64,000 bases of DNA, taken from Isoetes taiwanensis. Its lineage: Eukaryota > Streptophyta > Lycopodiopsida > Isoetales > Isoetaceae. A program made the translations under genes and the position numbers. Positions 36,204 through 47,525 of this stretch are shown in pieces. The notes under the pieces were generated by a model. The model worked only from the letters and a program-made list of their open reading frames with translations. It was not told the origin of the DNA and did no database searches. The DNA is taken from NCBI GenBank assembly GCA_021234155.1, contig JAJEKV010000032.1, positions 7,968,736-8,032,735 on the forward strand. The letters run 5' to 3'. Positions within the stretch are counted from its first letter, which is position 1, and every line of letters starts with the position of its first letter.

Positions 36204-37564
36204 TTTATATTAACTTGCCTTCAGATTGTTGCAATGCAAGAAAGAATTTGTAAATAACTGATGCCTTATGTCCCTTATTGTTTAGAATGTTCTGTAAGTT
36301 GACGACCTTGCTTTTAGAGCAATGATGCCTCCCACGATTAGTCTATGTTAATCTATTTTCTGTTTCTTTATTTCCGGCCCTTGTGTCTCCGCATGAGGTA
36401 GGTTTCACATACTTACTATGACGACATCTCAAACAAATCTTGAAAAAATCTACAAGGTGTTGGCTCATATAGCCGACTTCACCATGTGCCTTCTTACGTG
36501 CACGAACTTGGGGAGTCCAATTGAATTTTCGCAGAAGCTTGGGAAATTTTGAGGGTACTTTTTTGAACCTAGGGAAATTTTAGGGAAGTTAGGAAATGTC
36601 TCATAGCCTCTTTTGGATATTTGATATGTTACCTATCTTTTCATGTTTATCTTCAATTAGGAAACTATCACAATAATGTAGTGATAACTTAATGAGGCGG
36701 GGCCTTGCAAATAGAAAAATTTAGTACCGTTTACTATCTTGGAATTTCAATAATGATCCATAGGCATATGTAGATGAGGGACATGGGTAATCCCTGGTCC
36801 TACTTTATTACAATTAGAATTCGACGTTTAATGTGACAGATCTTGGGATTTGTTTTCAAGATTATCGAAGTAATGAAGCTTTTATTGAAAGTGTGCTTCA
36901 ACTTAGATATTGACCTCGTATAGTACACTCGCACAGTCTAAACTTTCTTATGATGGAGTCGATTGTGTTTTCATCTGTGCACATTTTGCTAGGGTCCTGC
37001 ACTACTATGTACTAGGGTTATTGTTCATGGGATTTAAGATCTAGATTGGGAACATGTTAATAAGAACAATGCCATTGTAGAAATGTAATATTACATGACA
37101 ACTTGGACAAGGTTTATGGCTACTTATGCTCTGGGGAGTACTTGAGTGGGATTTGTTAGCCAAGCCTGTGTGGGAGCCTATTGTTTAGTTTTGTTTGTGA
37201 ATCCTAATTATCTTGGGTGGGATATAATTAGTACTTTAATAAGGGAATTAGAAGTAAAATGTACATTAGAACATTTGAATTGCTACTTTCAAATGGTGTT
37301 AAATTTATATTAAATTGCCTTCAGATTGTTGCAACTTGCAGTAAAGGGGATATTCATGCAAGAAAGAATTTGGAAATTTTGACTCCTTGGATAACTGATG
37401 CCTTATGTCCCTTATTGTTTAGAATGTTTTGTAAGTTGACGACATTGCTTTTAGAGCAATGATGTCTCCCACGATCAGTCTATGTTAGTCTATTGTTTCT
37501 GTTTCTTTATTTCCAGCCCTTGTGTCTCCCCGCGAGGTAGGTTTCACATAGTTACCATGACGAC

Positions 37565-38455
37565 CATCTCGTATGTTCTTTAGGGCTGCACGACAGAAGA
37601 AGTATGCGGCCTCTATGTCATCACTGGCATTGGCTGATGGTCGTATTCTGGATTCGCCGATGGACATCAAGCAGGCAACTTTTCATCACTTCTCTCAGTT
37701 CTTTCAGGAAAAGAAATATCCCTACACAGACATGATGGAGGAGATTGTTCTCAGTAAAGTGTCATGCAAGGTGTCGGCAGAGAGGAGGCAGCTGTTGCAG
37801 TGCCCACTCACAAAGCAGGAGCTTGAGGAGGCTTGTCGTGCCTTGGCTCCTCACAAGTGCCCTGGTCTGGATGGCATTCTGGTCGAGTTCTTCCAAGCAG
37901 AACAGGTCAGCAGATTGTGTACTTGAAGCTGGATTTCGCAACGGCCTACGATAGTGTTCGATGGACGTTCTTGAAAAGGATGATGTTAGCCTTTGGGTGT
38001 GGGGAGGCCTTTACGGCAGTGGCTATGAAGCTCTTAGTGTCCGCCAGAGCCACCCTCCTGTGTCACGACGAGTCATCTCCGATATTTAGGGTGGGGCGTG
38101 GAGTTCGCCAGGGATGCCCTTTGGCGCCCTTCCTCTTCACCATTGTAGCGGAGGCCCTCTCGCAGTTGTTGACTTCCGCAGTGGAGGCGGGTGTGGTGGA
38201 GGGGCTGAGGATGGCAGACAGATCGCAACAGATTGGCAGTCAGTACGCTGATGATTCATTCCTCTTCCTGCAGGCTGATGAGGGGAATCTGTTAAATACG
38301 AAGGAGCTGCTGGATACGTTTTCCCTTGCTTCTGGCTGCCTCATGAATTGGACAAAGTGCTCGGCATTGTGGCCGGCAACTGATCCCATGCCGGTGGTCG
38401 TGTCCCAATTCCCATGGCGAACGCAGCCGCAGGGCACGTGCTCTAGGCTTTAGCA
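37565..38455 (+). pseudogene. LINE ORF2 fragment, internally deleted
   Basis: The frame from 37573 covers the pre-RT region and RT block I (KCPGLDGILVEFF, ending about 37900). An internal deletion then joins it to a second frame at about 37914 with LKLDFATAYDSV, RQGCPLAPFLFT and the catalytic QYADDSFLF, ending near 38453. The missing piece corresponds to RT blocks II-III. There is neither a poly(A) tail nor a 3' end. The left edge cuts unit 5 of the 1.1-kb array after catgacgac. It is the only LINE on the + strand here, and the G+C content is visibly higher than in its surroundings. Confidence 0.88.
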
Positions 38456-39640
38456 AAGCTAGAGGTTACTGTTACGAGACCACAAGGAGTTCTAAGTCTG
38501 GTTATGATAACTTGCAGTAGTTAAAACAATCATATATAATAAATAGACAGTATTATAATAAATAGACGGTATTATCGGTATAATATGAAGGCTATATGAA
38601 TTTGACGGTCTATAGCTAGTTTTCTAACAACAGACATATGCTCCTCTTTTGTGACAACTGTTCAAATTTTGTATTTACAAGAAACATTATAAATAAATTG
38701 ATGTTTTTTGAACTCAGAAATGACTGTTTATGCTTTAATATTTGAAACTTGAATTACTACTCTGCATACAATCTTTAGTACTTACCTTCACATTGGACCA
38801 GACAGATAAATAAAGTTCATAGAAATATTTTTTCAAAGACATGGTGGCATTGTTGTTGGTTAAAATCTTTTGTTGTCAAGTTGCTGGTTTCCATGAGACC
38901 TCTATGTGATAATATTGTGTGGTCATCCTCGTAAAATGTTAGGTATCAGCAATTCTGGAAACTGTAGTTGTAATTCCTTGGATGTGAATCACCAACCCAA
39001 GTCAAGGAAAGCTTATGCAAGCTTGAGGTTGTCTTATTTAATCACGTTGCTCTAAAACAGAGATAGAACTGTGGAAATTGGGTGCCATCCTATGGAGAGA
39101 ACCCTCTTTTAATGTCTGATGGTTTGCTTAGTTGATACTGCACAAAGCTGTTTCCATTTCTTACATTACTGATACTCATCATCCTCTGACAATGGATTTC
39201 TTAAACAACATCAATCATTTACGACTCCTGTGGAAGCCAGTGAATGAGATTAACCAGAGAGATTATAAGTCTGCACTTCAAACCATCTTTGAAAACTTAA
39301 ATAATAGATTAAGTTATCTGGCTGCAGCTTTCTAGATTTCTATGATCTGGTGCTCAGATCTAGGCCAGCACTTAATAGCATGCATTTCTAATACACAAAT
39401 GCTGAAATACACAAAGAAAAAAACCTTGGATAGAGAAAACAACTTAGATTCTTCTTCAAAAAGATAAGTACAAAATTATATTAGCTCCTATACTTACAAG
39501 CCATGAACAGTCAATGTAACACCTTATATAGTGATCCTAATATTTATAAGTGGAAAGCTCACAGAGCAAACAAAAAATGCATCACATAAAATTGGTTGTG
39601 AGCTTCACTAAAAATACAGTAATGAGAATCCGTGGCCAGA
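38456..39640. other. Intergenic, no gene recognised
   Basis: The region is A/T-rich, with a short tandem motif (tattataataaatagac) at about 38530-38580. No supported coding sequence or element ends were seen. Confidence 0.55.
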
Positions 39641-39643
39641 CAT

Positions 39644-40529
39644 TCAGAACTTCTTCACGCGATGCTGTGTTGCACCACGATAGATCTTCATTGTCCACTC
39701 AAACTCGCCTACGACTTGGAATTCCAGTATATCCCCGAGTTTAAGACAGTAGCGCTTGACTAGCACATCCCAATTATCACTCAGACAATATCGACTGGTT
39801 TTTGTTTTCGATTTAGTGTCAATGCCATCTGGTCCAGTATCAAGGATTGCGGAGCCCCTTGGAGGCATTCGCCAACGATCTTCCTCCTTCAATCTTTGAC
39901 ATAGAAAATGAACAGTTCAAAAATTTTGCTAGCAAAATTCATCAAAAGGGAGATTTTTACTAACCAGTCCTGATGAATAAATGCGCTTGAGCAGTGCAAC
40001 TTTAAAGGGTTTCTTAATGTCTGGTTCGTCATCTGATATGTCAACAAGGTTTTCTGGTTCTTTTGATACGTGTGCCTGTGGAGCATTAGCAACTTTCTGC
40101 CGTCCTTTGTCATCCTCTACCTGCTAGATTCCAAGAGCTTTGGTACGATTGGTGCCATCGCACTTCTTTGCGAACACTCTATTGCTGTCCTTAGATATCA
40201 CACAGACAATAACATCTCTATCTACAAAAGCATTCTCAGTGAGGAAAGCCTCCCATCCATGCCCAAAGAACAATTTCGGTCCTGTAGATGCTACAAAAAC
40301 TTGATGCTCCTTTCCACTTGGTCCTACAGCTATCACGTAGCAATCTGGGCGCAGGGGAACATGATCGAGCTCCTGGAAACAGCAAAAATGAAAAATAGAT
40401 AACAGAGAAGTGGACAACACTTAACTGACCGACTTATAGGTGGAAATCGAGTGGGCTTACAAGCAAATGTCTAGAGTCGACATGCACCAGAAAACTTCTT
40501 GGCCTCGCCATTGATCTAGCTTCGTTCAT
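39644..40529 (-). pseudogene. Two-B3-domain protein (REM-like), one in-frame stop
   Basis: B3 domains bind DNA in plant transcription factors. The model has three exons: 40529-40461, 40372-39965 and 39886-39644. The introns of 88 and 78 bp have GT/AG ends and all joins are phase 0, giving 239 codons. Domain 1 (about residues 10-95) has PRSFLVHVDSRHLL, then VFVASTGPKLFFGHGWEAFL and DRDVIVCVIS. A polar linker with DISDDEPDIKKPF follows. Domain 2 (about 145-235) has FKVALLKRIYSSG, YCLSDNWDVLVKRYCLKLGD and ILEFQVV. A single TAG at 40126-40124 interrupts the linker at codon 106. Everything else is open, so this is either a very recent pseudogene, a sequence error, or a gene with an exon boundary I missed. 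The 40529 ATG is the first in the frame after plausible non-coding sequence; upstream exons cannot be excluded. Confidence 0.75.
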
Positions 40530-40572
40530 GCAGGATAACTGGTTCTCCCCGAAAATGTTCGTCTGCTTCAGC

Positions 40573-43500
40573 ATAAAAAAAGACATGATAATGCAGTCCC
40601 TAAATTACATGATCTTTATTTATTGATAACATCACTGAAATCTATGCTACATCTATTCTATAGAACATAATTACCTAGTGATTTCATAAAAGCACACCCA
40701 TAAAAGCACTATAATGGTTGTATAAAAAGAAAATGCAATTATGGTTAATGAGGTATTGAAAATTTTAATGCAATTTGTAGTAGACTAGGAAACAAAGGGA
40801 TATTAGGAGGAGATAAGTGAACTTTTAAATCTTGAAAATTCTAAGAGGACTTAAAACAAATCTAAGAGAACCTAAGGTACCCAACCAGACAGATTGAATT
40901 GTTCGCAAAACTCAAGCTTTCTTCGAAATACTATACTCAAGGAAAGTGAAGATATTAGGAGAATCCTATTGTGTCTTAAGAAATGTATCAGATTCTGCAA
41001 AACCTTGCTCAATAAGAAGGAAGGCCCGAGCCTGTCGGAAAAAACAGATATGTTGTTTCAATCGCCCTCTAATATACAACGATGGCATGTTTAGAAGGTC
41101 CTTGCCGGAGATATTCTGTTCGCCCAAATTCTGTTTGGATAGCTAATGCAAGACCCTTTCCATCTGCATGCTTTGGTCGCATGCAAGCGATGAATGATAA
41201 GCCTTCTGCAGACATTGGTGGGATCATTCAAAACAATCTATGTAGTTTTTATATTCCAATTCAAATGTAAAACATTATGACGAACACTTAAAAGTCGACA
41301 CCTTCTGCAATTGAAGATAAAGGATGGTATTCTCACGCACCTCTATTGATAAAAACCCGCATATGTCTCAATTCAAAAAATTCTAAGACATTTCCTACCC
41401 AAAATTAATGGTGTAGATTTTGTCTTCCCCCTCATCCGAATACCATTCTTAGCATAATCTTTGGAATAAGTAGACAACCTACTTCAAAATGGAGAAATAC
41501 AACATGTACGAAGGATCTAAATCAAATCTTAGGAAAAACTCACATTGCATCATTGACTTGATTCCATACTTTTAAAAGAATCCTAATGTGTCATGAAGCA
41601 ATGCCTTGCTACTAAATGCACTGCTACAGTTTGAACCAGCATTGTTTCAAAAGAAGGAAAATTCAAGCCTGTTGAAGAAATAGATATGTTTCTCAATCAT
41701 TGTCTACCATGCAACGGTCACTAGTTTTAATACTTTATGTTATTCCTCAAATACTTAAAACACCCCTTTTTGAAACTGCTATTGGAATTGAAGATAGGAG
41801 ATTGTATTCTCGTGTATCTCCATCGATAGAAACTTGTATGTGCGTCAATTCATACAAATTGCAATCAACGCATATGCAATGTCTAGGGCATTGTACATAG
41901 GTGATTTAAGCAATATATGTCTCCAGTGTATGGCTCAATATCAACAAATGTATCCATAAGGACTTCTTCGTATATCCATACAGATATGGAGCACAAAGAT
42001 AAACTTCTTTTAGACTATGTATGTTTATGTATCCCGGATCTAGCAACTTAATATAGAATGACCTTTCAAAAAGTAATAGATAATATTTAGAATGTATGTC
42101 CACTATTAATAGTTAGTTCTTTAATGTTGCTCCCGCATCTTTGGAGAATTACAATGAAAATAAATGTAACAAAAATTTGTTCGTCGAATACGCAATTCAT
42201 TTTAGTCCTCGAAAATATTAGACTGGTTTAGCGGGAAAAAAAGACATGATAATGCAGTCCCTAAATTGCATGATGTTTATTTAATGATAACGTCACTGAC
42301 ATCTATTTTACATCTATCTTAAAGAATAATTACCAAGTGATTTCATAAAAACACACCGATAAAAGCATTATGATGGCTGTATAAAAAGAAAATGCAATTA
42401 TGGTTAATGAGGCATCGAAAATTTTAATGCAATTTGTAGTAGACTAGCAAACAAAGGGATATTAGGAGGAGATTGAGTTGTTCCCAAAACTCAATCTTCC
42501 TTCGAATATAATATACTAACATGTACTATGCCCAAGGAAAATGAAGATGTTAGGAGAACCCCGTCGTGTCTTAAGAAATGTATCAGATTCTGCAGAATCT
42601 TACTCAATAAGAAGGAAGAGTCGAGTGTGTCAAACAAATAGATATGTTGTTTCAATCGCCGTCTACCATACGACAATGGCATGTTTGGAAGATCTTTGCC
42701 AGTAGATATTCTGTTCGTCCAATTCTATCTGGATATCTTGCTAATGCAAGACCCTTTCTATCTACACACTTTGGTGGCATGCAAGCAATGAATGATAAGC
42801 CTTCTGCAAACATTGGTGGGATCATTCAAAACAATGTATGTAGTTCTTATATACCAATTGATATGTATAACATTGTAAGAAACACTTAAAAGTCGAGGCC
42901 TTTCACAATTGAAGATAAAGGATGGTATTGTCATCGACCTCTATTGATAAAAACCTGCATATATCTCAATTGGAAAAAATTCTAAGACATTTCCCAACCA
43001 AAATTAATGGTGTAGATTTTGCCTTCCCCCTCATGCTACTACCCTTATTAACATAATCTTTGGACTAGACAGATAACCAGCTCAAAGTTGTGAAATACAA
43101 CACATACGAAGGATCTAAATCAAATCTTAGGAAAAACTCACATTGCATGGCTGACCTCCCTCCATACTTTTAAAAGAATCCTAAAGTGTCATGAAGCAAT
43201 GCTCGTTGCTACTAAATGCACTCCTATAGTTTAAACTACCATTGTTTAAAAAGAAGGAAGATTCAAGCCTGTTGGAGAAATAGATATGTTGTCTCAATCG
43301 TCGTCTACCATGCAACGATGACATTGTTTTCCATGTGTTTAGAAGTCCACATGATCACTACTTTTAATACTTTATGTTATTGCTCAAATACTTAAAATAC
43401 CCCTTTTTGAAACTGCTATTGGAATTGAAGATAGGAGATTGTATTCTCGTGTATCTCCATCGATTGAAACTTGCATGTGCCTCAATTCATAGTAAGCAAT

Positions 43501-44190
43501 ATATGTCTCTAGTGTATGGCTCAATATCAAGAAATGTATCCATAAGGACTTCTTCATATATCCATACAGATATGGAGCACAAGGATAAACATCTTTTAGA
43601 CTATGCATGTTGAGGTATTCCGGATCTAGCAACCTAACTTATGGAATGACCTTTCAACTGCAAGATGATGGGGAACGCCCACGGTTTCCAACAACATCGC
43701 GAATAAGAAAGATAGAACTCAAGGAAATGAAAACAATGTAATAAATAAAAGTCGTGTTGGATAGCATGAGATGGTCTTTTGTGCTGAACCTTAATAAGGA
43801 ACGTATGTTTGTTGGATAACATGAGATGGTCTTTTGTCCCGAACCTTAATAAGGAACGTGTGATTATCTTAATCTCAGGCTGAGCTCAATCTAATTTGCA
43901 AACTAAGGTTCTAAATGATAATAAAATTTCTTTCGCCTTTCAATATGGTACCTGGGTCGCTAAATTTGGCATTGGGTTTCTAATGAGCCATGTGGCATAC
44001 TATTCCATTGCAGAATGGTATCTTGGGTCGACCATTCCGCATCTCCGGTTTCCAGCCAGTTACTCTGTTTAGTTCGTTTTCTTTTTCTTTCGATTGATTT
44101 ATCTTTGATGTTGCTCCCGCATCTTTGGAGAATTCCAACGAAAATAAATGTAAGAAAAATTTGTTCGTCCAATACACAATTCATTTTATA
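40573..44190 (+). repeat. Tandem duplication of ~1.65-2 kb upstream of the B3 gene
   Basis: Copy one (about 40573-42210) and copy two (about 42235-44190) share, in order, aaaaagacatgataatgcag, the ttaggaggaga block, aaaaatttgttcgtc and many other blocks. Copy two has extra sequence at about 43650-44100. Each copy also contains two diverged subunits of about 640 bp (around 41010/41640 and 42600/43250, with agatatgttgt-tcaatcg). No protein family is recognisable. It may be upstream or intronic sequence of the B3 gene. Confidence 0.8.
43745..43865 (+). repeat. Tandem duplication of ~58 bp
   Basis: Two adjacent copies share gttggata-catgagatgg, tcttttgt and gaaccttaataaggaacgt. They lie within the insertion that distinguishes the second copy of the larger duplication. 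Confidence 0.8.
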
Positions 44191-46420
44191 CAGACCTTAA
44201 ATAACAAGGGACTTGTTTAAATATATATTTATCTAATAGATAGATAACATTTATAATAGATAATATCTCTAACTTTGAAGAAGATAATCTTCTTAGCCAT
44301 TGAAATATGCTAGATACTATTTTTAGTTTAGAAAATATGATTCTCATTAACGTATCCTCCATGACCATTTTCAATGGCTAGTCTAATATCTCAAAATTTT
44401 TTCGAGTGGTCTAAATCATGTTGGACCTCAAGTGTAGATACAATTTAATTCTATCCAACTTGAGGGGTCTTTCTTTTTAGCATAAAAATATAATATGCAA
44501 GTATGCTAAGAAATATTCTATATATGCTCAGAATATGCCCTCTTCCAACGAATTGTCCCTTAAAAGTGGCATTTAATATGAAACAACCGAGAATGTTCTT
44601 CAATTATAGTAAGAACATATTAGTGCACATGGAAGATTACACAAATTAAGCTCCATTGGGGGAACATACCTTAATATCTGCATTGTAAATCTCCCCTTTG
44701 TCATGAAAACCCCACCTTTTCTTTTTGCGTGGTATCTTTGTCCAACCAATAGAAGACAAGACTTTTGTTTCCATATATGGACTTGAAATAAACGAATGAA
44801 ATCACCAGCAAATCTCAAAGAAACCCATAATATGACTGCTCTGCCTTATATGGAAATAAACTTCAATAAACATTTTGTTTGAAGAGATATGTGTAGTCCA
44901 ATCATGTGAAAACCACATGGGTAATAGGCCAGTTTGGAAGACAAGATAATAAATAAATGTAGGACCACAGAATGAAATATAGAAGTGGGAAAGTTTTTCT
45001 TAAGATGAATAGAGATTCTTTACTAACACATAGAATATGTTATGGTTAAAAAATGCTAGAGGGAATATACATGTTCCCTTGCTTTTATATCAAACATTGA
45101 AAGAGCTTGTTGTAAGTTAAGTTACAAAAGTGCAATTATAACTCATAAATGCAAGAAGAAGGATGTCTTATAAACAACAAAAACAACCATGGTCGTCAAC
45201 ACTGGGCCTACTCTCTGTTATTTTTTTTTTCCAGTTATATAGGTTGTGAAGTCTTTTGGGCTTGGTTAGTTAGCACTGCTCATTCAACTTTCCATAGATG
45301 CAACACTTTATCCAATGGTTGTTACCTCGGGCCTGGAGAGGAATAGCTTTGAAAAGGCATGTCCAAGAAGAGATATCCCTGAATTTAACTAGGCTACACG
45401 TAGGAACATGTAAAATTTTCAGAAGAATCAGATGCTCATGTGTTACACCAATTGATGTAAATTATATAGATGAAGCCCTAGATGGATTTGATTCACATCA
45501 CTTTTATTTGCAGCATTGCCAGGAAACAATTCGTAACCTTAACGTAAGGAGTATGTGAGGATATCAGGACATTATGGGGCACTTCAAAACATTGCCATAG
45601 AAATTGACGAATTTATGGAGGGAGGACATAGTATTCTTGGGGGCAACAACAGAACTCAACAATGGACACTGAACCACTGGTGGTAAAATACGAGCCGTGT
45701 CACCAGATTAAGAAACAGGAGTACTTGTACATGATAGTTGATATTGCTGGATACTAAATGTGGAAGAACAAAAACCATAGGAATGCTAGTACAAGAAGGT
45801 TGGTTTTGGTCGATACCGAGGGACGAGGATAAGTCTATCTTGGACGTAGTGTAGCGCCGTGGGTAGATCAGGACCGTTAGGGATATAGAAAGACCAAATT
45901 CTCAAAGGTAGCGATCTTCCCACGACATTGCATCGAGGATAGACTCTTGCAGTAGATAGAGATGCATCGAGGATGGACTCTTGCATTAGTTAGAGATGCA
46001 TGCAAAGAAATTCGTATGAAGAAGTAGAGATACAACAGATGTAGTAGAGGATATATAGATTTTTTATTTTGATTTTTTTTTTAAATTTTGGTAGGTAATG
46101 GTAAATGCAGGAACAAGTGGGCTAGAGTAAGTACGTGAATTTCACACAAACCATGCAGGGTGGTTTCTTTAGACAAAGAGGACAAGAGTACAAGGTAACC
46201 TAACAACATTGTGCTAGAGAAGACACTAGGGACACTAGGGGGTGCAACTAGGACAAAACACACACCTTAAAAATGTAAGAAGCCAAGCAAAGGGCTGCCA
46301 AAAAATAAAAAGGTTCAAATATTGCCGCAGCGCCGCAACGCCGTAGCAGGCAACTGGCCTATCAGATTTCCAACGGCCCCGATGGCCCCTCAAAACCACA
46401 GAAGCAATCCCAGCCGTCAG
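44191..46420. other. Intergenic, no gene recognised
   Basis: Several open frames of 60-90 codons are present (for example 45298-45558 on +), with no family resemblance that I can support. There are no element termini. A short repeat around agagatgcatcgagga occurs at about 45955-45995. Confidence 0.5.
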
Positions 46421-47525
46421 AATCAGGTACAGCGGCAGGTTACTTTTTCATCATGGCATCTATGCGCATGTAAATGACCCATCATGGCATTTCCAGAATC
46501 TCCAAGCCAGCTAAACCACACAAAACCTCCTCCTAAACCGCACTCCAAATCCCACCCGTCCATCCCCCCACGTGGACGCATCCCACCCCTACATTTTCCG
46601 AGCACGCTTATTAATAAATATGTTCCCGAAACACCCGACCCAGATTAGAAGGCGCAGTGAATATACTAAAAATACTCTCGTTTTTTTTTTCCGAGAGAAA
46701 GAGGAATTTATCGGGCCGCTAAATCCACCTCCAAATCTGGCGCCATTTCTAGCTTTGGCGGAGTCCCTATATGAAGCTCGGCCTTCCGGCTGGCTATGGC
46801 GTATGTTTTTGTTTTAGGGTTTTGGGAGCCCAACAGAGTAATATTTTTTTAATGGCCGGTGCGGTTTGTGCTTGGCATTTATAAACAATAGTATATATCT
46901 GGAGCTCTTAGTTTACCCGTTTTGTTTCAGTTGTTTTTTTGGGTTTCAGACTGCCGCTGCATAGTGCATGTGTTTTTATGGAATCCACCCAAATCCGGCA
47001 CAGTTGCTTAAGATCATGAGCCAAATTCTTTTTCTGCTGCTCATCCTCTGATAAATCCGCATTTTTGCCCTGCTGGGTCGTCTGTTTTTGGGTTCTTCAT
47101 CCGGTTTCGTCCTGTTTGATCCATTTTTTGGGAAGAATAGACTCCAATGGGGCTGGAATACGCGATGATTCGATTGTGAAATCCTATCTTCGGATTGGAT
47201 TCTTACATTTTATAGCAAAATCCGAGCTGGGTATGAATTGGGAGCTTGTGGCAGTGCATCATTTTCTTCCGGCCCCATTTTTCTGAGCAAAATGCTGCTT
47301 CAAGCCAAACGACAATGTGAACAATGATTCATTTGGCTATGGCAGAAATGATCTGGCAGTAGAAATCTTACCTGGAAATAAGCTTTTATTTATTGGGTTT
47401 GTTTCTGTGAAGATCAAACACTTTCTTAAGCTCAGTTTGAGCTGAAAAAAAGAAAGAAAGAAAGATTGTGCTGCAGCGGCAAAGTTTTTCTTGAAAAAAT
47501 ATCAGATCAAACAGCCCAAGAAGAG
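46420..47525 (+). promoter_or_regulatory. Presumed promoter and 5' leader of the PIN gene
   Basis: The sequence becomes less A/T-rich and loses repeat content about 1.1 kb before the PIN start. An attaataaata element near 46610-46620 could serve as a TATA box. A GA-rich tract (aaagaaagaaagaaag) lies at about 47450-47465. I saw no TGTCTC or GAGACA auxin-response element on a visual scan. The transcription start is not determinable from sequence alone. Confidence 0.4.

Larger units (their letters stand above)
10740..37565 (+). repeat. Tandem array of ~1.1-kb units, split by nested transposons
   Basis: A unit of about 1.1 kb recurs five times. Its blocks occur in a fixed order: A (starts ttatattaaattgcc), B (ggatatttgatatg to gaagctttt), C (two variants) and D (ends atggtgttgaa). 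Unit 1 is 10740-17910, split by a LINE. Unit 2 is 17911-18691, with about 370 bp of block A deleted. Unit 3 is 28986-31592, split by the Helitron2-like element. Unit 4 is 36204-37310. Unit 5 is 37311-37565 and is cut by a LINE fragment. Units 2/3 and 3/4 are separated by Helitrons. An open frame crosses the D/A boundary at 37259-37462, so D-A continuity looks ancestral. I did not recognise a protein family. The array may derive from part of a gene or a larger unidentified element. Confidence 0.8.

Noticed and set aside
45298-45558. 86-codon + strand frame before PIN
   Set aside because: No family resemblance, no splice or repeat context; not supportable as a gene.
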